DNA from: Alphaproteobacteria bacterium
GTDB lineage: Bacteria > Pseudomonadota > Alphaproteobacteria > M2410
Reading direction: 5' to 3'
Assembly: GCA_021774955.1 (NCBI GenBank)
Contig: JAJFIN010000065.1
Span: 1-6,979, forward strand
DNA length: 6,979 nucleotides
Shown here: in pieces, positions 1 to 6,340 of the stretch
Position numbering within the stretch: position 1 is the first letter of the stretch
How the letters are laid out: each line of letters begins with the position of its first letter
The notes under the pieces: model-generated
What the model was told of the DNA's origin: nothing
The model's input: only the letters and a program-made list of their open reading frames with translations
Databases searched by the model: none
Made by a program: the position numbers and the translations under genes

Positions 1-914
1 AATTCACGCGGCGAGCATCCTTTGACTTTTCGGAACGTTTTGCTAAAGATCATTTGATCTGTGTAGCCCATTTCTTTTGCAATCTCACCTATACGCGACG
101 AGGTTTCTGTTAGCAATCGGGCCGCACCCGCTATTCTTCGCTCCTCAAGATAAGCGCGCGGTGTGATACCAGTCGCCTCTTTGAATAACACACGAAAACG
201 GCTTTCACTGAGCCGGGCGTATTTAGCCATTTTGGCCACAGACCAGGGTTGCGAAAATGGCATTGCATTTAGATGAACGAGAAATTCTTGGATGACATCC
301 TCGGAAGAATTTATTTTTGACGCAGTCTTCAATTCAAACGATGAAATAAGCGACGAAAGGACAGATATTGACCTCATTTGTGAATTCAATGTGTCTTGCT
401 CACCCACCGACCATGCATCAACCAACTCCATAAAGCGATAGCGCCAAATATCCGGCTGTGCTGGTTCAATCAACGAAGGAATCAATAAATCTGCACTCGA
501 ATCAGAATAACTTATCCGGATGATCGGAGATGGTGACAGTAAATTTCCTGTATGTATGACTTTGCGTTTGTGAAATGACTGGATCATATCAAACGGTTTT
601 AGATCTTTATTTGCCTGGAGATCGAAATGAATAGCAATGTGTTTAGATCCAGGTTTAAAAGCCTGGCTGTGCAAAATACCTGGGGGGATCAAAATCATTG
701 CCCCGCTCTTGACTTGAATACCGCCGGTTAACCAAGGAAACTCAAACCAGTCATCCCCTTCAAGCATGAATACGAGTTCAAAATCCAACAATGTCCGCAG
801 CATCGACCGACCCGCATCATCCGGCCCTGACTCCCATATGTGCGCTAACCGCAACCACGGGGCAATGCTGTCTGTAGAAAGTGTGACATCCATAGTTTTT
901 GAGGATGCGTCCAT
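1..914 (-). CDS. AraC-family transcriptional regulator, 3' end cut by window edge
   Basis: Cytoplasmic DNA-binding regulator. The reading frame is open from an ATG at 914 down to base 1, giving 304 residues; the last few codons lie outside the window. Residues about 40-100 look like the AraC cupin-type effector-binding domain, with a GAMILIPPGILHS strand-turn followed by KHIAIHFDL. Residues about 224-304 form the double helix-turn-helix domain: the first HTH around VAKMAKYARLSESRFRVLFK, then GITPRAYLEERRIAGAARLL, then the second HTH around IGEIAKEMGYTDQMIFSKTF, ending KGCSPRE, the usual family finish just before the C terminus. The ATG at 914 is preferred because AGAAGGAAGTAA (923-934) is a good Shine-Dalgarno sequence, though its spacing of about 11 bases is slightly long; the in-frame ATG at 893 has none. 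The gene is co-oriented with the TonB receptor but separated from it by a strong terminator, so it is probably transcribed alone. The role as sugar-responsive regulator of the receptor and rhamnosidase is inferred from position. Confidence 0.93.
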   Translation of the reverse strand, partial: MDASSKTMDVTLSTDSIAPWLRLAHIWESGPDDAGRSMLRTLLDFELVFMLEGDDWFEFPWLTGGIQVKSGAMILIPPGILHSQAFKPGSKHIAIHFDLQANKDLKPFDMIQSFHKRKVIHTGNLLSPSPIIRISYSDSSADLLIPSLIEPAQPDIWRYRFMELVDAWSVGEQDTLNSQMRSISVLSSLISSFELKTASKINSSEDVIQEFLVHLNAMPFSQPWSVAKMAKYARLSESRFRVLFKEATGITPRAYLEERRIAGAARLLTETSSRIGEIAKEMGYTDQMIFSKTFRKVKGCSPRE

Positions 915-950
915 GCGGCCAATTACTTCCTTCTGATAGTGTCACTAAGT

Positions 951-980
951 TTCATATTGCCATATTTTCAAAATTGCCAA
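951..980 (-). promoter_or_regulatory. Candidate promoter of the AraC-family gene
   Basis: Read on the minus strand, TTGGCA (980-975) is followed after 18 bases by TATGAA (956-951), a plausible sigma70-like pair about 37 bases before the ATG at 914. The spacer contains the palindrome ATTTTcAAAAT (964-974), and the hexamer TTGCCA (plus strand) occurs twice, at 957-962 and 974-979, 17 bases apart. These could be regulator sites, possibly autoregulatory, but AT-rich DNA readily gives such matches. Confidence 0.35.
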
Positions 981-1035
981 ACCCGCTCAGATAGTCCAAC
1001 TCAAAATACAACATATTTGCACTTCAATGTAAGAA

Positions 1036-1067
1036 AAGGTGGAGCTCAATAGAGAGCGCTCCACCTT
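1036..1067 (-). terminator. Rho-independent terminator of the TonB-dependent receptor gene
   Basis: A perfect 10-bp inverted repeat, AAGGTGGAGC (1036-1045) and GCTCCACCTT (1058-1067), has a 12-base loop. On the minus strand the stem is followed directly by TTCTTACATT, so with the stem's own final TT the transcript has a U-rich TTTTCTT run. The plus strand has no matching T tract after the stem. It begins about 19 bases past the receptor stop codon, which fits termination of that gene and insulation of the downstream regulator gene. Confidence 0.8.
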
Positions 1068-1086
1068 CGATGTTATGATCTCAAAA

Positions 1087-3168
1087 TCAGAACTTATAGG
1101 CAATTGTCGCCAACCATGTTTGTGGGCGATTGGGAATTTGAACCGTTACCAATCCGGGGATATTAAACGACGATACTTGATAAAACTCTTCCGTCACGTT
1201 TTGACCTGAAAGTGTGAATGCCCAGTGACCGTCTTCGGTTTCAAAAGTGAGGCTGGCATCCAAAATACCATAGCCCTCAATCGCTCTCAGGACATCGTCT
1301 GGCCGTCCATTGAAATAATCATCTGTGTAGGCATAGTTAGCACCTAAGATAATACTTCCAGCGCCGGGTGTGTCATGTCGGTAATTGAAACCAACTTGAT
1401 AAGTGTAGTCGGCGGCCCGAGGAAGTTCCCCACCTCCGGGAATCTCATCGTCTAGAGTCCCTATATTGCCGAAGATATCCAGGCCTTCAAATGGAGTGAT
1501 CGCAACTTCAACTTCAACACCCATCACATCGACGTCGAGATTGAGATTAGTGATACCCATCGGCGTCAGTAGTTCGACCTGAAGGTCCTTAACTTCTTTG
1601 TAGTAGTAGGCGGCATTGAAGCGCAGACGGTCATCAAACCATTGTGATTTAATGCCTCCTTCAACACTAAAAATCTTTTCCGTCGCTAACGCACCTGATG
1701 TAACAGCCGCGAGGTTAAAGGCATTACCATTGAAGTTCCCCGCTCTGAAACCCGTGCCAGCCCGAACATAGAGATTAACGTCGTCTGTTGCTGCAAAGTT
1801 AGCAGAGCCCGTCCAGGTTACTTTCGATACAGTAATGCTGTCATCAAACACAAATGCCGGAACCGGCGTTCCGTCCGCAAGCGTTTGACGGGTCATCATG
1901 TTCTTGGAGTCCCAAGAGTAACGCAACCCACCGGTTAGATCCAGCCGATCCGTGACAGGATAGGTCGCTTGCCCGTAAACACCAACGGCATCGGTTTCCT
2001 GTTCGGTAAATTGGACTGTTGTTGGAAGGAAGGGCAGAATACCAATGCTGAAAAACGTGTCATTGAACTCATGCAAATAAAACGCGCCTACCGTCCAATC
2101 GATTGGTGTTCCCCCTAGTTGATCTCCATTTAGGAACACCTCCTGAGTAAACTGCCATTCATCGACGCTTGTCCCAAAGTTTTCGAATATACCAGGAGGT
2201 CCTGCCCTACCATCACCGTCCGTTCTCCCGAAAAAGTTCACTGTGCGATAGGCCGTAATCGACGTCAGGTCGAAGGCATCAAAATCGCTATTCAACGTTG
2301 CGGATACGGTAAAGGTATCCGTTAACGTATAGTCTTCCTCATCTGTGAAATTAGTCTCAAATGTGTATGGATCACCGTCCGGATCGGGATTGAAGGCTGA
2401 GGCAACCGCGGTATCGCTCCGATCACGTAGGAAATTAGTGCTTATTGTGAGATCAGTTTGATCACTTAATGCTACCAGCAAGGACGCGCGACCTGAGAGC
2501 ACGTCATCTTCGAACGCCTTCTCACCCGTGTTGGCATTGGTCATGAAGCCATCGTTCTTGCGGTACGTAATCGCGGCACGTATCCCGACTTTTCCTTCAA
2601 CCAAAGGGGCGCCGAAAGTGGCATTAACGTTTCTCTGTTCTTCAGTGCCGTAACTTACAGCCCCGGTAAAATCCATTTCTTCGAGCGGTGGCTTTTTCGT
2701 GATCACCTGGATTGCACCAGCACTCGCGTTGCGACCAAAGAGCGTCCCTTGTGGACCCCGCAAAACTTCAACACGCTCAATATCATAAAGATCAACCAGT
2801 GACCCAAACGCACGGGCCTGGTAAACACCATCGACGTAGATTGGGATTGGGGCATCAAAGAAAAACGAAGGATTAATTTGACCGGAACCGCGCATATAGA
2901 TAGATGCTGATGACGATTGACCTAAAGCCGGCTCGACATAAAGGTTCGGCGTGAAACCACGAAGATCGGCAATATTGACAATCTGCATATCCTCCAAAAT
3001 GTCGCCAGAAAATGCTGTGACGGAGATCGGCACTTTTTGAAGTGACTGCTCGCGTTTTTGTGCCGTAACAATAATTTCGTCCAATTGCGCCCAGGCACTT
3101 CCGGTTCCCAATCCGGTGGCCAGCGCTAGCACGCTCACACTCCCTAAAATCCCTTGCATTCGCCTCAT
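1087..3168 (-). CDS. TonB-dependent outer-membrane receptor
   Basis: Outer-membrane beta-barrel that imports a ligand using energy passed by TonB-ExbB-ExbD. It has 693 residues. Residues 1-27 are a signal peptide (basic MRRMQ, hydrophobic core, cleavage likely after SAWA). A TonB box, DEIIVTA, lies at 30-36. The plug domain spans about 42-160, with VPISVTAF, IYVDGVYQ, IERVEVLRGPQGTLFGRNA and GAIQVITKKP. The remainder is the 22-strand barrel, ending in the insertion signal WLATIAYKF with a terminal Phe. There is no N-terminal STN domain, so no sign of sigma/anti-sigma signalling. Length is at the small end for the family. The start at 3168 is supported by AAGGGGAG (3178-3185) nine bases upstream; an ATG three codons later is less likely. 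It is divergent from the GH78 rhamnosidase and followed by its own terminator. No SusD-like partner is present. A rhamnose-containing ligand is inferred from context only; the sequence itself does not reveal the substrate. Confidence 0.96.
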   Translation of the reverse strand: MRRMQGILGSVSVLALATGLGTGSAWAQLDEIIVTAQKREQSLQKVPISVTAFSGDILEDMQIVNIADLRGFTPNLYVEPALGQSSSASIYMRGSGQINPSFFFDAPIPIYVDGVYQARAFGSLVDLYDIERVEVLRGPQGTLFGRNASAGAIQVITKKPPLEEMDFTGAVSYGTEEQRNVNATFGAPLVEGKVGIRAAITYRKNDGFMTNANTGEKAFEDDVLSGRASLLVALSDQTDLTISTNFLRDRSDTAVASAFNPDPDGDPYTFETNFTDEEDYTLTDTFTVSATLNSDFDAFDLTSITAYRTVNFFGRTDGDGRAGPPGIFENFGTSVDEWQFTQEVFLNGDQLGGTPIDWTVGAFYLHEFNDTFFSIGILPFLPTTVQFTEQETDAVGVYGQATYPVTDRLDLTGGLRYSWDSKNMMTRQTLADGTPVPAFVFDDSITVSKVTWTGSANFAATDDVNLYVRAGTGFRAGNFNGNAFNLAAVTSGALATEKIFSVEGGIKSQWFDDRLRFNAAYYYKEVKDLQVELLTPMGITNLNLDVDVMGVEVEVAITPFEGLDIFGNIGTLDDEIPGGGELPRAADYTYQVGFNYRHDTPGAGSIILGANYAYTDDYFNGRPDDVLRAIEGYGILDASLTFETEDGHWAFTLSGQNVTEEFYQVSSFNIPGLVTVQIPNRPQTWLATIAYKF

Positions 3169-3177
3169 GTCGATTGT

Positions 3178-3185
3178 CTCCCCTT
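3178..3185 (-). promoter_or_regulatory. Ribosome-binding site of the TonB-dependent receptor
   Basis: AAGGGGAG on the minus strand, nine bases before the ATG at 3168. It decides between the two closely spaced in-frame ATG codons in favour of the first. Confidence 0.7.
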
Positions 3186-3339
3186 GCTTTCGCTGTCAAT
3201 TAATCAACCCAATAGTGACAAAGATTCAAACAGCACTTGTATCGATCAAGCGTCTTTGAACGTTCGGATTTCCAGGACGTCCACCCCAATTACGGCCTCT
3301 GTAAAATCTCCAGTCGATTTACAGTTTCTCAACTATATA

Positions 3340-3444
3340 TGTCATAGTCAACTAATAATTTGTCATATTTTACTTTTTATTGTCTAATAACGCTATATAT
3401 CTTGATAATCGTACCATAATCAGTGTCATATGAGATGTCTGTCT
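3340..3444 (+). promoter_or_regulatory. Phased direct repeats, candidate AraC-family operator
   Basis: The heptamer TGTCATA occurs at 3340, 3361 and 3424. The separations are 21 and 63 bases, so all three lie on one 21-base grid (two helical turns). The intermediate grid positions hold degenerate copies: TGTCTAA at 3381 (one base off the grid) and TGATAAT at 3403. The first two units also agree further in, both with ACT at unit positions 12-14 and ATT at 19-21, matching at 15 of 21 bases. AraC-family proteins such as AraC and XylS bind direct half-sites about 21 bases apart, and an AraC-family gene lies nearby. The pattern is seen directly; its use as the operator of that regulator is inference. 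Confidence 0.5.
3392..3420 (+). promoter_or_regulatory. Candidate activator-dependent promoter for the rhamnosidase
   Basis: CATAAT at 3415-3420 matches the -10 consensus at five of six bases. The -35 position 17 bases upstream (3392-3397, GCTATA) is poor and lies inside the third TGTC-type unit. A weak -35 overlapped by a half-site is the usual arrangement at AraC-family activated promoters. An alternative pair, TTGATA at 3402-3407 with a -10 near 3425, has a worse -10. Transcription from here would give a leader of roughly 95 bases before the short leader ORF. Confidence 0.3.
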
Positions 3445-3507
3445 GCCCAACCGAAACGATTACGGATGCCATGTTCATGCGGCAGGTTGACTAGTAATAG
3501 AACGTAC

Positions 3508-3514
3508 AAGGAGG
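3508..3514 (+). promoter_or_regulatory. Consensus ribosome-binding site of the leader ORF
   Basis: AAGGAGG is a full anti-Shine-Dalgarno match, seven bases before the ATG at 3522. It is the strongest ribosome-binding site in the window, yet it serves a 12-codon frame rather than the rhamnosidase frame. Confidence 0.65.
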
Positions 3515-3521
3515 ATCATAA

Positions 3522-3560
3522 ATGTTATCGCAATGTAGGTTGAAAGGTGCGTGTTTGTGA
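3522..3560 (+). CDS. Putative 12-residue leader peptide upstream of the rhamnosidase
   Basis: A short frame, ATG at 3522 to TGA at 3558-3560, encodes MLSQCRLKGACL. It is preceded by a consensus ribosome-binding site. Its stop overlaps the likely GTG start of the rhamnosidase in a GTGA junction (3557-3560), the layout of translationally coupled genes. It is in a different frame from the rhamnosidase. It may be a coupling leader that feeds ribosomes to the weaker GTG start. Alternatively the ATG was once the true rhamnosidase start and a one-base change (natural or a sequence error) broke the frame. Neither peptide composition nor an obvious attenuator hairpin points to a specific signal. Confidence 0.4.
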   Translation: MLSQCRLKGACL

Positions 3561-6277
3561 CCGATGCCCTGAGACCAATGAATCTGAGATGCCAACATTT
3601 ATGTGATCCACTAGCCATAGATGAGCCGTCGCCAAGCTTAAGTTGGCTTTTGTCGGGCGGTGGACGAAATCGCCTCCAGACTGCTTACCGCATTATCGTC
3701 TCCTCATCTCAGGAGGGCATCCGACACCTCAAGGGTGATTTATGGGATTCGGAAAAGGTTAATTCCGATGAAACTCTTGATGTTCGCTATCGAGGCAAGG
3801 CCCTTGAATCAAGGCAACCCTGTTTCTGGGCCGTGTGTATCTGGGATGAAAAGAGCCGTGAATGTTGGAGCGAGCCGGCCGTTTGGGAAATGGGTATTCT
3901 CGATAAGCAGCAATGGGTAGCGAATTGGATAGGAGGCCCGGTTACTTTTCAAAATGGAACAGACGCTCCTGGGTCAAGAGAATCCAACGGAAATGCATTA
4001 CCGATGGTCTCTGCCATTGGCTCAACCCCCATATTCTACCTGAGAAAGAGTTTTGAAATTGATCGCTCTGTTGTCAAAGCGCGGCTCTATGCGACAGCAC
4101 GAGGTGTCTATAGAGCGATTATAAATGATCTTAATGCAGATGATCGCTCGTTCGCTCCAGGCTGGAGCGACTATAACAAGCGCATTGAATACCAGTGCTA
4201 TGATGTAACACAAAACCTCACGCAGGGTACAAACACACTTTGTGCGATGTTGGGTGAAGGATGGTATGCCGGGTTTGTCGGCCCCTTTGAACGAAGACGC
4301 GCAAACCACTACGGATTAAGAGCATTTTTCATAGCCCAACTGGTTATCGAATTCGAAGACGGCGAGCAGCTGGTTATTAAAACAGACCAAAGCTGGCGCG
4401 CTCATCTTGGCCCGGTATCTCATTCTGATTTTCTCCTTGGTGAACTCCATGATGGACGTAAAGAACTCGTCGATTGGAGCAAATCCTCCTACGATGATGC
4501 CCATTGGTACCAACCGATCGTCGATTTTCCAAATGCAGTAAACCTTGTAGCTGAGAAAGCTCAGCCAATCCGGGTGGTCGAGGAGCTCAACCCGGTCGAT
4601 GTAACACAAACGCAAGAAGGTGGGTTTCTCTTTGATCTTGGCGAAAATATGGTGGGGCGTGTAAGATTCAAAACGCACGGTTCGGAAGGCCAACGCATTA
4701 CCCTAAGACACGGAGAAGCGTTAGACAAAAATGGTGCGCTGTACACAGAGAACCTTCGTTTTGCAAAATCTGAGGACACCTATATCCTAACCGGCTCAGG
4801 AGAAGAGATCTACGAACCGTTGTTTACCTATCATGGGTTTCGATATGTCGAAGTCTCTGGACTAACACACTCGATTAAACCGGACACTGTAACCGGGCTC
4901 GTGTTGATGACGGACACACCTGAGACCGGTGAGTTCTCGTGCTCAAACCCGCTCGTCAATCAACTTCAAAAAAATATCCTGAGAAGCCAAAAAGGCAATT
5001 TTCTGAGCATTCCCACCGATTGCCCCCAAAGAGATGAGCGCCTCGGCTGGCTCGGCGATGCAGAAGTATTTGCCCGCACCGCGGCTTACAACATGGACGT
5101 CAGTGCGTTCTTTTCCAAATGGATGGACGATGTTACCGATGCGCAACTCGGAGACGGTCAGTATACCGATACTGCTCCGTGCATTATTTTCGGAACTGGT
5201 GGCGCACCCGGATGGGCAGAAGCTGGTGTCATCGTCCCATGGACGATGTATTTGATGTATGGCGACAAATCTATCATCGAACGCAATTGGGATGCCATGA
5301 CGAAATGGATGGATTTCCTGCGGCGGACAAATCCGGATCACATCCGTACACTGTGTCTAAATATGAATTTCGGTGATTGGTTGGCACCGGATCCAAATAC
5401 ACCGAAACCCCTTGTGGCGACGGCGTTTTATGCCCGATGCGCTGACTTGATGGCAAGAATGGCGACGGCATTAGAAAGATCAGACGAAGCTGAGGCCTAT
5501 CAATTTCTATTCCAGAAAATCGCCAGAGCCTTTCAAGAAGAGTTCGTTGACCCGCAATCGCGCGTTGCTGGCGATACACAAACAAGTTATCTGCTTGCGT
5601 TAGGTTTCAACCTCATTCCCAAAGATAAACGCGCCGCGGCAGGCCAATATCTTGTTGCCGATATCAAAGCGCGTGATTGGCATCTATCAAGTGGATTTCT
5701 GGGCATCAATCTGCTGTTACCTGTTCTTTGCGATATAGGTCATACTGACACTGCTTTTCGCATTCTGCTTAACGAAGATTACCCATCGTGGGGGTACTGC
5801 ATCAAACACGGCGCTACGTCAATTTGGGAACGATGGGACAGTTGGACGCCGGAAAATGGGTTTCAGGAAATTATGAATTCGTTTAATCACTATGCCTATG
5901 GCTCCGTGGGAGAGTGGTTTTACCGCTATCTTGCGGGCATTGATACATATGAAGACTCTTCCGCTTTCAAAGAAATTTCGATCGACCCCCACTTAGGCGG
6001 TGGACTGACAAGCGCGCAGGCCACTTACCTGAGCTGCCGCGGTCCCATCAAAAGTGCGTGGCGACTAACTGAGCATCAATTTGAACTTGACGTTGTAATT
6101 CCACCCAACACCTCCGCGGTTGTGGCCCTCCCTCCCCACGAAGGCGGTTCTCTAACCGAAGGCGGTATTAAGATTGAGGGTATTCCAGAAATAGAAATGC
6201 TTCGTCAGGATGAACGCGAAATTAGGTTGAAAACCCCTTCGGGTACTTTCAACTTTTCAATGACGTTGTTGCCGTAA
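3557..6277 (+). CDS. GH78 alpha-L-rhamnosidase, probably cytoplasmic
   Basis: Inverting glycoside hydrolase releasing terminal alpha-L-rhamnose. From GTG 3557 it has 906 residues, normal for GH78. Domains: N-terminal Ig-like part (about 5-100, LRCQHL..DPLAIDEPSPSLSW); Bac_rhamnosid_N jelly roll (about 160-330, FAPGWSDYNKRIEYQCYDVT, GEGWYAGF); beta domain (about 350-445, FDLGENMVGR at 359); (alpha/alpha)6 barrel (about 455-785); C-terminal beta domain after GSVGEWFYRYLAGI. The signature DCPQRDERLGWLGDAE starts at D488 and contains the expected general acid E494 and D501. GDW is at 606-608. IWERWDSW carries the expected general base E758. The nearest family reference is Bacillus GL1 RhaB, with Asp567, Glu572, Asp579 and Glu841. 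No signal peptide or lipobox is visible, so it should act in the cytoplasm on imported substrate. GTG 3557 is chosen over the in-frame GTG at 3551 because GAAAGG (3542-3547) is nine bases from 3557 but only three from 3551; ATG 3578 is a weaker alternative. Confidence 0.95.
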   Translation: MTDALRPMNLRCQHLCDPLAIDEPSPSLSWLLSGGGRNRLQTAYRIIVSSSQEGIRHLKGDLWDSEKVNSDETLDVRYRGKALESRQPCFWAVCIWDEKSRECWSEPAVWEMGILDKQQWVANWIGGPVTFQNGTDAPGSRESNGNALPMVSAIGSTPIFYLRKSFEIDRSVVKARLYATARGVYRAIINDLNADDRSFAPGWSDYNKRIEYQCYDVTQNLTQGTNTLCAMLGEGWYAGFVGPFERRRANHYGLRAFFIAQLVIEFEDGEQLVIKTDQSWRAHLGPVSHSDFLLGELHDGRKELVDWSKSSYDDAHWYQPIVDFPNAVNLVAEKAQPIRVVEELNPVDVTQTQEGGFLFDLGENMVGRVRFKTHGSEGQRITLRHGEALDKNGALYTENLRFAKSEDTYILTGSGEEIYEPLFTYHGFRYVEVSGLTHSIKPDTVTGLVLMTDTPETGEFSCSNPLVNQLQKNILRSQKGNFLSIPTDCPQRDERLGWLGDAEVFARTAAYNMDVSAFFSKWMDDVTDAQLGDGQYTDTAPCIIFGTGGAPGWAEAGVIVPWTMYLMYGDKSIIERNWDAMTKWMDFLRRTNPDHIRTLCLNMNFGDWLAPDPNTPKPLVATAFYARCADLMARMATALERSDEAEAYQFLFQKIARAFQEEFVDPQSRVAGDTQTSYLLALGFNLIPKDKRAAAGQYLVADIKARDWHLSSGFLGINLLLPVLCDIGHTDTAFRILLNEDYPSWGYCIKHGATSIWERWDSWTPENGFQEIMNSFNHYAYGSVGEWFYRYLAGIDTYEDSSAFKEISIDPHLGGGLTSAQATYLSCRGPIKSAWRLTEHQFELDVVIPPNTSAVVALPPHEGGSLTEGGIKIEGIPEIEMLRQDEREIRLKTPSGTFNFSMTLLP

Positions 6278-6289
6278 ACATCAGATAGC

Positions 6290-6310
6290 ATGGGAATACG
6301 AGAGTCCCAT
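6290..6310. terminator. Weak hairpin between convergent genes
   Basis: ATGGGA (6290-6295) and TCCCAT (6305-6310) can pair around a 9-base loop, in the 63-base spacer between the convergent rhamnosidase and dipeptidase stop codons. The stem is short and no real T run follows on either strand, so it may serve as a weak bidirectional terminator or RNA 3' end, or be chance. Confidence 0.3.
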
Positions 6311-6340
6311 TTGCTCCCCACGAGAAGCGTGCTTTTGGTG

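Larger units (their letters stand above)
3169..3556. other. Divergent control region between receptor and rhamnosidase genes
   Basis: About 390 bases separate the two divergent start codons. The half nearer the receptor (3169-3300) is of ordinary composition; apart from the receptor's ribosome-binding site I see nothing convincing in it. At 3301-3322 an inverted repeat pairs GTAAAATC with GATTTAC (one bulged A, 7-base loop). From about 3330 to 3430 the DNA is very AT-rich and carries the phased TGTCATA-type repeats. At 3451-3465 there is an imperfect dyad, CCG-a-AA-cga-TT-a-CGG, and at 3467-3484 TGCC and GGCA flank a 10-base centre; either could be an operator, but both are weak. A leader ORF with a consensus ribosome-binding site then precedes the rhamnosidase. 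No sigma70 promoter for the receptor stands out; TATATA at 3334-3339 is a possible minus-strand -10 with a poor -35, which would fit activator dependence. Confidence 0.7.

Noticed and set aside
2873..3199. Minus-strand 108-codon frame overlapping the receptor start
   Set aside because: It is an alternate-frame shadow of the clearly coding receptor gene, with no family resemblance.
3154..3387. Plus-strand open frame of 77 codons starting inside the receptor gene
   Set aside because: It overlaps the receptor signal-peptide region antisense and then runs through AT-rich promoter DNA. It has no ribosome-binding site and no recognisable domain, and its translation looks like random non-coding sequence.
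3487..3492. TTGACT as a -35 element close to the rhamnosidase
   Set aside because: The -10 position 17 bases on falls in the AAGGAGG ribosome-binding site, with no TATAAT-like sequence nearby.
3551..3640. Signal peptide on the rhamnosidase
   Set aside because: The N terminus carries no basic-hydrophobic stretch from any plausible start (3551, 3557 or 3578); it goes directly into the conserved LRC..DPLAID region of GH78.
4022..5585. Several minus-strand and alternate-frame open frames of 63-132 codons across the rhamnosidase
   Set aside because: All lie inside the GH78 frame, whose conserved motifs run through the whole region; none shows a domain or a good start signal.
1087..6277. Bacteroidetes SusC/SusD-type polysaccharide utilization locus
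   Set aside because: The receptor is short, lacks a carboxypeptidase-like N-terminal extension, has a proteobacterial-style TonB box region, and no SusD gene is present.
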